This document shows positions 24,949-36,029 of a DNA stretch of 64,000 bases, piece after piece. Below the pieces are notes generated by a model. The model was not told the DNA's origin. It saw only the letters and a list, made by a program, of their open reading frames with translations, and made no database searches. Within the stretch, counting starts at the first letter, position 1. Each line of letters opens with the position of its first letter. The position numbers and the translations under genes were made by a program. The stretch lies in NCBI GenBank assembly GCA_905331475.1, contig CAJNYU010001115.1, positions 240,406 through 304,405 on the forward strand, in the 5' to 3' direction. The DNA comes from Rotaria socialis (taxonomy: Eukaryota > Rotifera > Eurotatoria > Philodinida > Philodinidae).

Positions 24949-25367
24949 NNNNNNNNNNNNNNNNNNNNNNNNNNNNNNNNNNNNNNNNNNNNNNNNNNNN
25001 NNNNNNNNNNNNNNNNNNNNNNNNNNNNNNNNNNNNNNNNNNNNNNNNNNNNNNNNNNNNNNNNNNNNNNNNNNNNNNNNNNNNNNNNNNNNNNNNNNNN
25101 NNNNNNNNNNNNNNNNNNNNNNNNNNNNNNNNNNNNNNNNNNNNNNNNNNNNNNNNNNNNNNNNNNNNNNNNNNNNNNNNNNNNNNNNNNNNNNNNNNNN
25201 NNNNNNNNNNNNNNNNNNNNNNNNNNNNNNNNNNNNNNNNNNNNNNNNNNNNNNNNNNNNNNNNNNNNNNNNNNNNNNNNNNNNNNNNNNNNNNNNNNNN
25301 NNNNNNNNNNNNNNNNNNNNNNNNNNNNNNNNNNNNNNNNNNNNNNNNNNNNNNNNNNNNNNNNNNN
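24949..25367. other. Assembly gap (419 N)
   Basis: A run of unknown bases at the inner edge of the left arm of the inverted repeat. Open frames running through it are meaningless. Confidence 1.
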
Positions 25368-26895
25368 AATATGAGCACATTTGTGCGGAAACCCATTGGT
25401 GACCAGTACAGAGCTGCAACCGGTAGGGTTTTTTTGATAGTATAAGAGTCATCATTGACTGTTTTCATCTCATATCAGTCATATCTTACTCTGAATCATT
25501 ACACAAATTATTTAAGACTTCTCTTTCATCACTAAGAAATCTTTCTGCCACATGGTTATAGATACAATCAGAAGAATATGGCAAAAAGCTTGATCCTATC
25601 TTCCTAATTGACTCCAAAGATCGGGTAAACCCTGCCTATTGATACACTCTTGGCCCGACGAAAGAGATTTCGATGTCTAAAATGACTTGATAGTTTTTCA
25701 GTAATGTTGACTTTCTCTCTCGGCATAATTTGTGATCTACATAATGAAGCTAGACCAAAAGTGCTCTTTGTAAATTATTGGTTACACAGAGTGCCGCATT
25801 AAAATCTGTCGGAAACATATGAGTTTTGATTCATTTCATTAAGACTGTCTAGGAATAAAGACCGAGTGCTTCATTTTACTCCAATATTACTTAAATCTTC
25901 AAGAACAATCGAATTTTAGGGGTTTAATCTCATATAATATGAAATAAAATAGATTCATACTAGCATACTCTTGTCACATTTTGATATTATATTGAAAGCA
26001 GATATAAAGCTCTAGAGCAGAGCTTTTACGGAAGTACATACATAGTATTCAAAATGCATAATAGAAATAAATATCTAATAAATTACAATGATAAAGTGTG
26101 ATGGCGCTTTTATTCTACCATGGAACTTGATATATGCAAAAATTAACACTTTTATCATCTATTTTTGCAAAACATGAGAAAAAAAGTAATCATATGGACT
26201 CAAAGTGACTGTAACTATGTGTGAGATGAGCAAATGAACAGTTAAAAGAAATCACAGATAAATTTATTCAATAATGTCCGAAATACTCATGGGTCACTTA
26301 GAATGCTTATTAAGGAATTAAAAAAATTGGCCAGAACTGAAAAGAGTTTAGAAAATAAATGTTTGTTTTTCGAACATATTTTGAACTCTCTAGTGACAAT
26401 ACCATCTAAAATATTCAAAGCCCCCATTCTCTTCGAATAACAATACATAGAATTAATATTACACTTTCGACGATACAACTGAATTGGAGTTTGATTGCAT
26501 TGGCTTTAAATACTCAGTATATATTCAATGGAATTCTACTGCTAAAAATATAATACTTGTTGAAGTAAGATTTCATTGAAATAATGCGAACTTTCTTTAC
26601 TAGAACATTTCCTTCATCGAAAATTTAAAGTATGCATCGATTAATTATTCTTATATCATAATCTAATATCTTTCGTCATCATAAAAGATATTATTTGATA
26701 GAAAAAAAAAGATAAATGACTTACTAGAAGTATTTTCTATTATTCGATACTGTTGCATTCAATTGCAAGCTATACAGACCTTGATGAATTGTTTAAAAAC
26801 AGCGGTATCCCATGTTGATGGGGCTTTTTATTGAGTGGAAAAAACCTTCGCTTGGGTTTACAGAAACGTACTGAGTAGTAAAGCTTCTCTTCACT
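25368..26895. other. Spacer of the inverted repeat
   Basis: AT-rich sequence with no recognisable exon. The first bases after the gap do not match the right arm where it should continue, so the left arm ends inside the gap. Confidence 0.5.
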
Positions 26896-27043
26896 TTTCA
26901 CAACTCTACTAGTCATGAGTAACCTTATTTGTCTGGTCTCGAAAATATTTTGTTGCAACTCACAGGTGTTGGATGGCAGCCTAAAGCTTTGTTTATTCCC
27001 TTGCAAAACAGGTTTGATTTGAGGGGTGTGAGTGTGGACTTTT

Positions 27044-27184
27044 ATGTTTGTACAACATCATCAGCCAATGAAACTTCTTGCCGATGTTGTGCTCAATGAT
27101 CCTCGTCTAAAATACCAGCATTGGTCAGAGAATAAACCTGTACTCATTAAACAACTAACGAATGATCTCATACAAATCAGTTAA
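27044..27184 (+). pseudogene. Coding-like 3' remnant in the right arm
   Basis: A 46-codon frame ends in a stop (PMKLLADVVLNDPRLKY, then QHWSENKPVLIKQLTNDL). Its composition looks protein-like: amphipathic, with charged residues and a central Trp. The same frame is preserved without change, inverted, at about 24661-24801 in the left arm. It could be the last exon of a lost transposon or host gene. Family not recognised. Confidence 0.35.
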
Positions 27185-28094
27185 TTACTGGGAATGTGTA
27201 AAACTCAAATAAGGTGTTACATTTACCTGTATAAGTAAAGGCAAGTGTTCCAATTTCATTGTTATGAATTTTCATGCGAGTAGAAGTTTTCTTTTTGTTA
27301 CATTTATCTACATCTATTGTTTACAAATGGGGCTCTATTCTGTATACTCTATACTCTCCATAAATTCCAAGTAAAATTATACTGATTTTGGTTTTGTTAT
27401 TGAATTAATACCTCAAACTTATAAAATAAAGAGAAATAGACGTGGAAGATTGGGCTATTCCTAGCGTTGTGGCGCTAAGTATATAACATATGGAATAGTG
27501 TCTTGCACGTAGCTTACCACGATCAAGAATTTGAAACCAATGATGTGCAGTTGTTGTTGGAAAGAATTTTTTTTAAAACTGGTGATGTTTGCTTGACTTT
27601 TTTGCAAATGGCTTTTTTTCTTACATTTTCTTCCATAGCAACATTATTTAAGCCATTCCTATTTACTTTACCTCATCGTCTTTTTTTTTCAAGCATGTGC
27701 ACCAGAGATGCGACTACAGTCGATTCCGAACCGAACCAAACCGACCGAACCGAAATCGGTTCGGTTAAAAATTTTTGAAAACTAAAAAGGTGGGTGTGGG
27801 TGGGGCTTTGGCAGATTTTATATTGATACCGTAACCACAGCAATACCCAAATCAACATCCTACACCCACCCACACCCACATCATTTGCTTTCTGTAAATT
27901 TTGATGTGATGTTATCATTCTTCACCAGTAATTCATTTCACTTACAGGAAATTATAAGTTAGAATATAAACTACGAGTACACCAAGATATTTATTAATGA
28001 AAGGAAATTTCTTTTGAAAATGTCTCTACAAGTAATTTTTCTATGACACAAAAAGATTTAACAAAGAAAAGAAAATACATCACAAAACATGAGT

Positions 28095-29261
28095 TTATTT
28101 CTTTTTGAGTAGACCTTTCAGTCTTGTGCAAGACTCAACAACAGGTGTTATTTGAAGTTCTTGCCACATGCTTCGAATACGTTCTTTCTCTAGTTCTTGT
28201 TTGAATTGCTCAACTGTTTCATCATCTGGTAGTACATGAATTGATACATTAATATCAACCACTCGAAGGGCCGACATGAGAGGAAGAAGACAAGTACAAT
28301 CGAATATTTGTTTTTCCTTGAAATCAACAAAGCCGTACACTGTAAGCTTTTTCAAGACGACTAATTGAATGAGAAATGAATACAAATCAACGACAGGCCA
28401 GTAGTATATTTCGAGAACGAGACTGCAAAGGTGCACATGTGGATGAACAAGCCGATGGGGTCGACGCGATCCAAAATAAATATGACGAACTACTGGAAAT
28501 AAGTTAAGCGGATCAACGAAACAGAACGAAGTAAAATATGATGGTATTTCGACGTATTGCAGAGACGATGATACGGGTAGAGAAGATGGTAAGCCGTTGT
28601 TACATTCTGGGAACGAAACGTAAGGAGCTTTCAATGTGAAACACTTAAGTGTGGAGTGAGCTAATGCAGCCGGAATCAAACCATGGCTTTCGTCCTCTGG
28701 ATCCTCGTAGTCATCTTCACCATTCCAAAAGTATCCGGTGATGTTAAGTTTAAACGATGTGAGTTTTTTCAAAGCTAAAAGCTGCAATAAACATAATTTT
28801 TTTTCATGCGACATGAAATGTAGCCCTAGTAACATATGAAAAAATATTATTTTTCATACCTCTTCACTCGTTTTTCTGAGTCTATCTGGATGGCCGCACC
28901 GTGTTCGTAAGGAAAATGAACGCAGATTGATAAATTTTGAAAGACAAACTGAATTATGATTTAATGTGAGTGAAATAATTCGAGTTGCATCAATTTGAGG
29001 ATGAAGATGACGCGATTCAGATGATAGTTGGACGTCTCGAAAATGAAAACAATGATCATTGAAGATAATCCAGTCAAGATGTGAACTGACATTGGTGAAC
29101 GAATGGAGAATTTGTTCGAGATTGAAATATTCGAGCAGTTCGTAGAGTAACTCTACGCTCAATGACTCGAATGATGATAGACCTATTTTTGTAAATTGTA
29201 GTAAGTGATACAAAAATTTTGACGTGTTTACCTTTATTTTCAAACAAAGAATCTCTGACAT
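28095..29261 (-). CDS. F-box protein with LRR-like C-terminus
   Basis: Two exons, 29261-28860 and 28781-28095, are joined in phase 0 over a 78-bp intron into 362 residues. An F-box is visible near residues 29-65 (FESLSVELLYELLEYFNLEQIL, then HLDWII). F-boxes bind Skp1 in SCF ubiquitin ligases. The remainder has leucine-rich, irregularly repeated segments (LLALKKLTSFKLN, LKCFTLKAP, LVVLKKLTVYGF, LRVVDINVSI), consistent with a degenerate LRR substrate-binding domain, and ends in a basic KGLLKKK. The start is uncertain: the first ten codons could belong to an upstream exon. Genes of this F-box/LRR style are very numerous in rotifers. The substrate is unknown. Confidence 0.8.
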
Positions 29262-32200
29262 CCATACACATGAATCACACGGGTTTCAATATTGCTAAAT
29301 AGTTATATCTAGAAAAAAAACACGCTTCCTATCTGCATAATGGAAAGTTTCAAAATCGTATGTTGCAGTCAGCTGTACAGGTGTTTTGTTTATTTCATAA
29401 GGATAAAATGTTAATCTGACAATGTGTTTGTCATTTTCTAAATTTTTTTAAGAAAATTTCCTGGAATCATAGTGACTATCATTCGCATACCATATATGAT
29501 TAGATATGAATATCATATTGACTACGTAAACATTTAAAAGATTTCTGTATCAATGATGCGCTACTGAAAAAGAATAAACATGCATAGCGGTCGAATAAAT
29601 TGCCAGCTAACAATTAATTAATCAGATACAAGAATGAAAATTCACTGGTTCAATAGTATTCAATAGAAATCTTGTTCAGAAATGGAGCTACTTGTCAGTA
29701 ATGTCTGTACCATACGGAAAAATCTTTTCATTTTTTTAATAGTTTCATGATACTGAGAATAATTGCGATTATATATCTATTCAGAAAAATAAGATAAAAG
29801 CTTACCGTAGATGCAGTCGTTGGGAAGTATTAGAACAGTTCATGAATAGTGTGCAAATAAATAAGGTAATGATCTATCTTTATCTTCTATTGGTTCAATA
29901 ATGAGAAAGCAAGAGGTCATGACATCTATGGATGCTCTGACCGTATGCCTGATAATAGTTCATCCTGTTTTCATTTCTTTCTCGTTTCCTCTTTCGTATA
30001 TAAAATCGAATTCTGTGTGAAGCAAATACAAATGGGACGATAGAGTAGTGTTCTGAGTATAACGATATGCCGTCATCGGTAATAACGTTATTCCTACAAG
30101 TTTATCGATACTGATCATAATAAAAGATGTGTTGTAGTAGTGATGAAATATAAATTCATTTCATTCTCCTTCATTTTCGTTTACAAATAATATCAAATAT
30201 ATTCGTTAGATAAACTTCAGTTGGATATATTAAATAATATATAGAAAAGAGACAGATGAATGAATGCTCCACGATTGAACGAATTCAAATTCTATCAGCA
30301 ATGTCATACTTGACACTTGAATTCAATTATTGAACTTTTTATTGTCACAGTTACTGTTCAGAATAATAATGGTCATATAGGTTCAAATGGAAAGCAGCGC
30401 AAATTATTGCTGAGCACTACAACGCATTATTTAATTAGTTTCGCCTATTTTAAACATTATAATCTGATAGCAGTAAGAATTCACTACTAGTGTTATCAAA
30501 AAACTGAATTCTTAATGGAAGACCAAGTCACGTTCAAAGTCAATGACTAGTAGTTGAGAGAGGAAATGCAACATAAATATATGACAGAATGTAGAACAAC
30601 GAGCAGAGCTACATCTTCTTTAAATGGTATTCTCCACCAATACTATTTTAGTTCGTGGTATTAATACAATCCTCTACGAAATCGTATTTGGTCAAAAATC
30701 GATGCGTATGATTTTTCAATTATGGAAGTCAATAGATCAACAATGTAAAACCTACATGACTGAAATGTATTCTGTAATTGAAACATCAGCAACGAAGAAG
30801 ATGTACCACCTGCTATTTCTGAATGTGTTGTGAACAACGATACTTCAAAAAATCCATTTCTTCCAAGTCACCACATGTTGATGTTATTGACCAGTAGCAA
30901 ACACCTTTTTCTATTATCTCAACATATAGCGTCTTTTATATACTTTAATTCTTATCAAATAAACTAATTAATCTATGTGAATTAGTGACAGACACAAGAC
31001 GCAATAGTTAATACTGCTGTTTATCAAGTTAGTATTTCCTAATTCAACAATAAAATGATGTAATTTTCACTTTAACCAATGCATATACACAAAACCACAG
31101 AAATTTTGAGTTCAATCAACATATACTAATATTATATTTAAGCGATACCTGTGAAATTAGTAACTCTTTAGAAGTAAACATGTGCACTTACATTTATGTC
31201 ACTACAAAAAGTAGGAAAACTATGGATATAGATCATGAACCAATATCAAGAGAAAATATCTAAATAATCTTATGCTTATGAAACAATTCATGAGTAGATG
31301 ATGATGCAATGTTCGATGGTTCACTATGGAATTTTTATGGCTTTCAGAGTTCCTGTACTAATAATAGATTAGAAGGATGGCATCATCGTTTTAATATTAA
31401 TTTAAGTCATAGTATAAATCGACAGATATTAACTATCGGAAAATTACCGACACAAAAACATTATTCGTCAATATGAACACTCGCCGGAAAGATTTAGAAA
31501 ATTAGTATAAACAACAAAGCTTAACTCTGAAAGGATGACATTTTTAACAAGCTTATTTTCTTTCATTTTGTTTAACCAGTCTATTCGACATAAAGAACCA
31601 AATCATTCAAATTATAATTAAAAATCATAATCAAATTGTGGAAGATTTATCTTCGAGCTACTCCGTTGGTGTTAGCATTGGATTTCATTAAAATCGAAAA
31701 AATTGACCGCCCTAATACTAATCCAAAATTATAGTCTTCAGTTGTATTTGAAAAAAATGATGAGATGATCAACGTAGTATGTATAACCATTATATACTAT
31801 TAATCAATAGTGATCATTTAAAAATGAGAAATAGGTTGAATAAACATAAATCAGCTAGATAATCATTTATTTCAATATAAACATCAGTTATTTTATCAAC
31901 AAATAATCGTAAAATGATCGAAACGTCGTGAAATTTCAAACAAAAAGTTATCCTTATCATCGATTTCATCGTAACATTAAATTAAAAATTCAATCAAAAC
32001 ATTTTTTTTCTATTGTATAAATGAACTAGAAGAAATATTAATTATAACTGCCTCGAATTTATATGCACATATGGTAATATGGAGGGAATCGCCTGCTCCT
32101 GCAAAAGTGTTTTTAAAACAAAGCAATGTACTTGTAAAATGAAAAATCTATTTTGTTCGACGAAGTGTCACATAAATGGTTCTCGTTATGTTAATTTCGA

Positions 32201-32465
32201 ATGCTTGAAACATCAAGAATTTGTTTTTGCTAGAATTCTTATGATTAGATGTTGTACTTTGTTGAAATATAATATCATATACCATGGTTTACTTCATGGG
32301 TTTAATGTTAATGCAAGATTTGCAACGCTAAAATATATATGTATGCTTATTTGAATAGAAATGAAACAATCAACAATTTTTTGTAAACAAAACGCATAAA
32401 AATTACGCAATTCTTGTCGATCAATGATGCAATGACTATAAAAGAACTGAAAAGAAAAAAAGAAC
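29262..32465. other. Intergenic region of about 3.2 kb
   Basis: AT-rich. The only protein-like trace is the Cys-rich fragment at 32079-32354. A 69-codon frame at 30624-30833 has no recognisable content. Confidence 0.5.
32079..32354 (+). pseudogene. Cys-rich CXC-type fragment, probably of a transposon
   Basis: A 91-codon frame whose first 40 residues contain CSCKSVFKTKQCTCKMKNLFC followed by CH and C. This C-x-C ... C-x-C pattern resembles the CXC-like tail found in some transposon integrases and KRAB-A/Ginger-type proteins. The remainder of the frame is hydrophobic and unrelated, and no integrase core lies upstream. I read it as a relic. Confidence 0.4.
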
Positions 32466-32536
32466 TACCGATGCTGGGATTTGAACCCAGACTGAGAGGT
32501 TGAAGGCCTCTTATCCTAACATTAGACTACACCGGT
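32466..32536 (-). tRNA. tRNA-Glu: tRNA-Glu(UUC)-like gene
   Basis: The minus strand folds as a cloverleaf. The acceptor ACCGGTG pairs with CATCGGT (one G-T), with discriminator A. The D arm is GTCTAATGTTAGGAT, the anticodon stem AGAGG/CCTCT and the T arm CTGGG-TTCAAAT-CCCAG. The seven-base anticodon loop is CCTTCAA, giving anticodon UUC (Glu). D-arm bases GTCTA..GTTAGGAT match eukaryotic tRNA-Glu. Oddities are C instead of the near-universal U at position 33 and a one-base-shorter D loop, so it may be a variant or a pseudogene. Confidence 0.75.
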
Positions 32537-33592
32537 ATGATCAAATCATCGGTGAAAGATGTTTGAGTTTTGCTCTATCAAGTTATGGTGAACATAAGTA
32601 TATATCTTTTTGTGCTGTCAATTGCAGTTTGATCGTTCCGGCCATCGGATACTGTACGAAATATGCTGGAAAATCGCCGTATCCTACAGGAAAACACCGT
32701 AGCATGGAAGCAGCATTCCGACCAGATTTCCCGACGATTCAAAAACAAAATGCGAAGATATGAATCATGAATTATTCATTTGCAACAAATCTTTCTTCAA
32801 AACAAAAGGTTTCAACTGCGAAAAATATCCACATGCCTTTATCCATTGGTTATGCGTCGAGTGAACTTTAAACCATGAAAATAGTTTATTGTCAAAAGAA
32901 AAACAAACATTGTTATCTTTGTATCTATGTATGATAGATGCGATTTTCACATACGAATGATAAGATCTACATTTCTTTCTCGTGCATCAATACTGAGAGT
33001 GCGTGCTATTTTTTAAAACATAACACTCACATGTCATAACATTGAAAAGCGAGTATAAAGGTTCATAACTGTTTCATCTCTCTTAGTCAATCTAAAATAA
33101 GCAGCCAGAAGGTAAAAGAGAGTATATCTTCGCCATTGAACTCGTTCAAAAAGCAATCTGTCATGATACCAAATGATTTATAATATACAGCAATATGGCG
33201 AATCAAGAATAAAACGTTAGGGAGAGAGTGATATAAATGGTATTTTAATGGTCTTATTATCGCTCGCTTTCTTTTTTTTTATGGCAATAAACACATTCTT
33301 ACACACAGATAGATACTTTTTTCTTTTCGTTCTTTCTCACTCTCTTTCTCATTCAAATGACAACATGTCACTTTTGACCTTTTAGTGGTTGAACAGTAGC
33401 AGCATTCATGTTCATCATTCTCGAAGCTACAACTTTCAGTTATTTTTCAACCGCTTCTATTCAATTCTAATCTCTAGGTATGGTAAATAGGAACTGATAT
33501 ACACGTTTGAAATTTAGTTTTTAAATGATAAGAATAATGATCTTGTAGTTAATATTATGGTTTTTATTTCTATAGAATCTTCTCAAGTCACA
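32537..33592. promoter_or_regulatory. Upstream region of the nuclear receptor gene
   Basis: About 1 kb without coding exons. A likely 5' UTR intron acceptor (TTTCTATAG) lies at about 33575, just before the receptor start codon. Pyrimidine-rich stretches lie at 33260-33350. Confidence 0.4.
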
Positions 33593-36029
33593 ATGTCCAC
33601 AATTGTATATGTAAATTCTTCGCCAACTCGTTCAAACGATCATTATTCTCAATATATTTACGCCTACGATCATCAACAGAGTAGTAATAAGAATATGGAA
33701 CAAGAAACACTAGAACACAGTCGCCAGATGATATCAAACGATCTGAAGGAAGATGAACATTGTCAAGTTTGTGGTGATTTAGCATCGGGATGGCACTACG
33801 GGTAAATTAGTTATTTTCTCATTGATGGCTGAATATTTTGTCAATATTTTTAGAGCAATAACATGTGAAGCATGCAAAGTAAAAATAAAATCGAGTACCC
33901 TCTTTGATATTTTGTAATAAATGAAAAAAAAAACTATTTAGAAATTCTTTTTACGTTCAATTTCACCATCCAATGGAAAGAAACAATTGAAATGTCAAAG
34001 AAATTTAAGTTGTTCAATGACGAAACGTTCTCGAACGCAATGCCAATATTGTAGATTACAGAAATGTATTTCTGTTGGCATGAAAATTCATGGTAAATTT
34101 TCTTTTCTTATGTTTATTTGTGTTGTATAGGAAGAATTTCAGAGCCAGCTGGATTAAAATTAGAAAATTTATATAAAAAATTACCATGTGTTATCTGCAA
34201 TGCATCAGCGTCAGGTATTCATTTTGGTGCTGTTACATGTGAAGCTTGTAAAGTAAGAAAAATAAAAAATATTTTACGACGAGATTATTATCTACAAAAA
34301 AAAAGGGTTTTTTCCGTCGATCGATAAAAGAAAATGCTCCTGACCGCTATTATTGTACTGAAAATAATAATTGCGAAATTGTTTCAACATCGAAAACAAC
34401 TTGTAGAGCATGTCGATTTCGAAAATGCATTGAAGCTGGAATGTCTATGAATGGTCAGTAATACTATTTTGTCTCTTTCTATTCAACAGTGTTTGAATTA
34501 ATTTTAGCTTCAAGAATTGGTCGCCAATCAAATCTTTTTAAAGAAAAGTAAATTGAAATGAATGATAATAAATTCTAAACAAAAAATTGACTACAATTAG
34601 TATTCGACAATTTCAAAATTCGTCCACGTCAATGGCAACTGTCACAGATTCGGCTCGTATTGCATCGATAGCTAAACGACGAAAAACAGTAACTAAAACT
34701 GAAAAAAGTAAAAGGGCAACTTTTTTCTAATTCAAATAGATATTTAAAACTGTTTTACGTTTTAGTATTTGCATCTACGAATGAAATTGATGATGAAATT
34801 TCACCAACAATAAAAGAATTCATTGAAAAAGTTCATTATTATTATCTTCTATATTTAAAGGTATTTTTTCTTTTCGCAACTATTTTTGTTCGTCATTTAA
34901 CAAAGCAGAGATAATTCGATTGTCTTTGATACAAATCGTTTTATTTTTGCTTTTATATATCTATAGGATTTACCTCAATGTATTCCACGTGAAACCGTTT
35001 GGTCAACAATGGCTTCACAGATGATTATTTATGCTCAAGCCGTAATGAATTTTTGTCAGAAAATAATACCGGGTAACATACGTCATCATCATCATATTGC
35101 ATCATACTTTTCTGTTTTTGGTCTTTTCTTGTTGATGATGTTGTTTTCCTTCCGTATTTGTTTAAAATTATTTCATATAATCTATTCCCTTTCACGATCT
35201 ATACGGTGAAAGGGAATAGATTCATGTTACGAGTATTTTCTTTTTTAAAGCAAAAATTATTTTCATAGATTTCACAAGTATGCCTGACCAATGGGAAATT
35301 ATTTCATCGTCAATTAATTCCGTTATTATTATTAAACTGTTATATGACAAAATACTATTGAACTCTTTGCATGAAAATAATCAATCAACATGGAATTATT
35401 GGCATGCAGAAGCAACATTATCCATGGAACTGAGTGCACATGCTCCGCAATTAATGCAAGCTGAAGATGCATTTCGATCATTTGAATTACAATTCAAAGA
35501 TCTTCTTTTAGATGAAAAAGAACTGTCACTGCTTTTATTAATGCTTATTACTCGAAAAAGTAAGATCAATTTTGTCGACTGACAAACAAGAACCATTTCA
35601 TTCTACTTCATTAGATTGTAATTTAATGACTGAAAATCACAAGTCTTGGTTAAAATTACAATATGAGTGTGTTGAAGCATTGGCCGAATATACTCAAGGT
35701 AAACGATATGATCGCCTTTAGTTTCGATTCAAAAAATTATTCATATTTTAGCTCGTCGTTCGAATATAAATGCACGAAGATCAATCGAATTTTGTGATAT
35801 TATTTTCTTGGTATCACAACTACGATCACTGAATCATCATGTAACTCAATGTTTTATGAATATCCCATGGTTATATGTACAAAATCTGCCATCTTTCTTT
35901 TATTCTGTTTTTCTACCAAGTACGACACATATGTCCTTAAAATTAAACGGTTATTATGATCCATCATCGAATAGTAAGAATCATTTTGATACCGATCTAT
36001 TCAGTGATCCACTAAATTATATAACATGA
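33593..36029 (+). CDS. Nuclear receptor with two DNA-binding domains (2DBD-NR)
   Basis: A ligand-type transcription factor of the unusual 2DBD class. Twelve exons, with introns mostly 40-80 bp, give about 550 residues. DBD1 (about residues 58-128) has CQVCGDLASGWHYG, P-box CEACKKFF, D-box CQRNLSC and CQYCRLQKC. A linker of about 16 residues separates it from DBD2 (about 145-218): CVICNASASGIHFG, P-box CEACKGFF, CTENNNC and CRACRFRKC. All eight zinc cysteines are present in each. Both DBDs are split at the same point, right after CEACK. A short hinge leads to an LBD-like region: SPTIKEFIEKVH, then FCQKIIPG and MPDQWEIISSS (the LBD signature region), ELSLLLLMLI and a helix 10-like segment. No clear AF-2 helix is seen at the end. 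2DBD receptors are known from flatworms, molluscs, rotifers and some other invertebrates. The start at 33593 follows a splice acceptor. Confidence 0.9.
35179..35222. repeat. Perfect 17-bp hairpin in a receptor intron
   Basis: AATCTATTCCCTTTCAC (35179-35195) is followed, after a 10-base loop, by its exact reverse complement (35206-35222). It lies in the intron of the 2DBD receptor between the exons ending KIIPG and starting FTSMPD. Confidence 0.9.

Larger units (their letters stand above)
24071..27881. repeat. Large inverted repeat with telomere-like ends
   Basis: Left arm 24071-24948 and right arm 26896-27881 are reverse complements, with a spacer of about 1.9 kb that includes the assembly gap. 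By eye the outer part of the arms differs at a few percent of positions. The inner 315 bp or so (24634-24948) show no difference. Both outer ends carry a module of about 100 bp bounded by GTGGGT-type arrays (24071-24169 and 27788-27881). The right arm has an extra insertion of about 115 bp (27672-27787) between its module and the rest. The arms contain coding-like traces but no intact large frame. It may be a foldback or composite mobile element, or a palindromic duplication. Confidence 0.85.

Noticed and set aside
24817..25468. Long frames spanning the N-run
   Set aside because: They are open only because unknown bases contain no stops.
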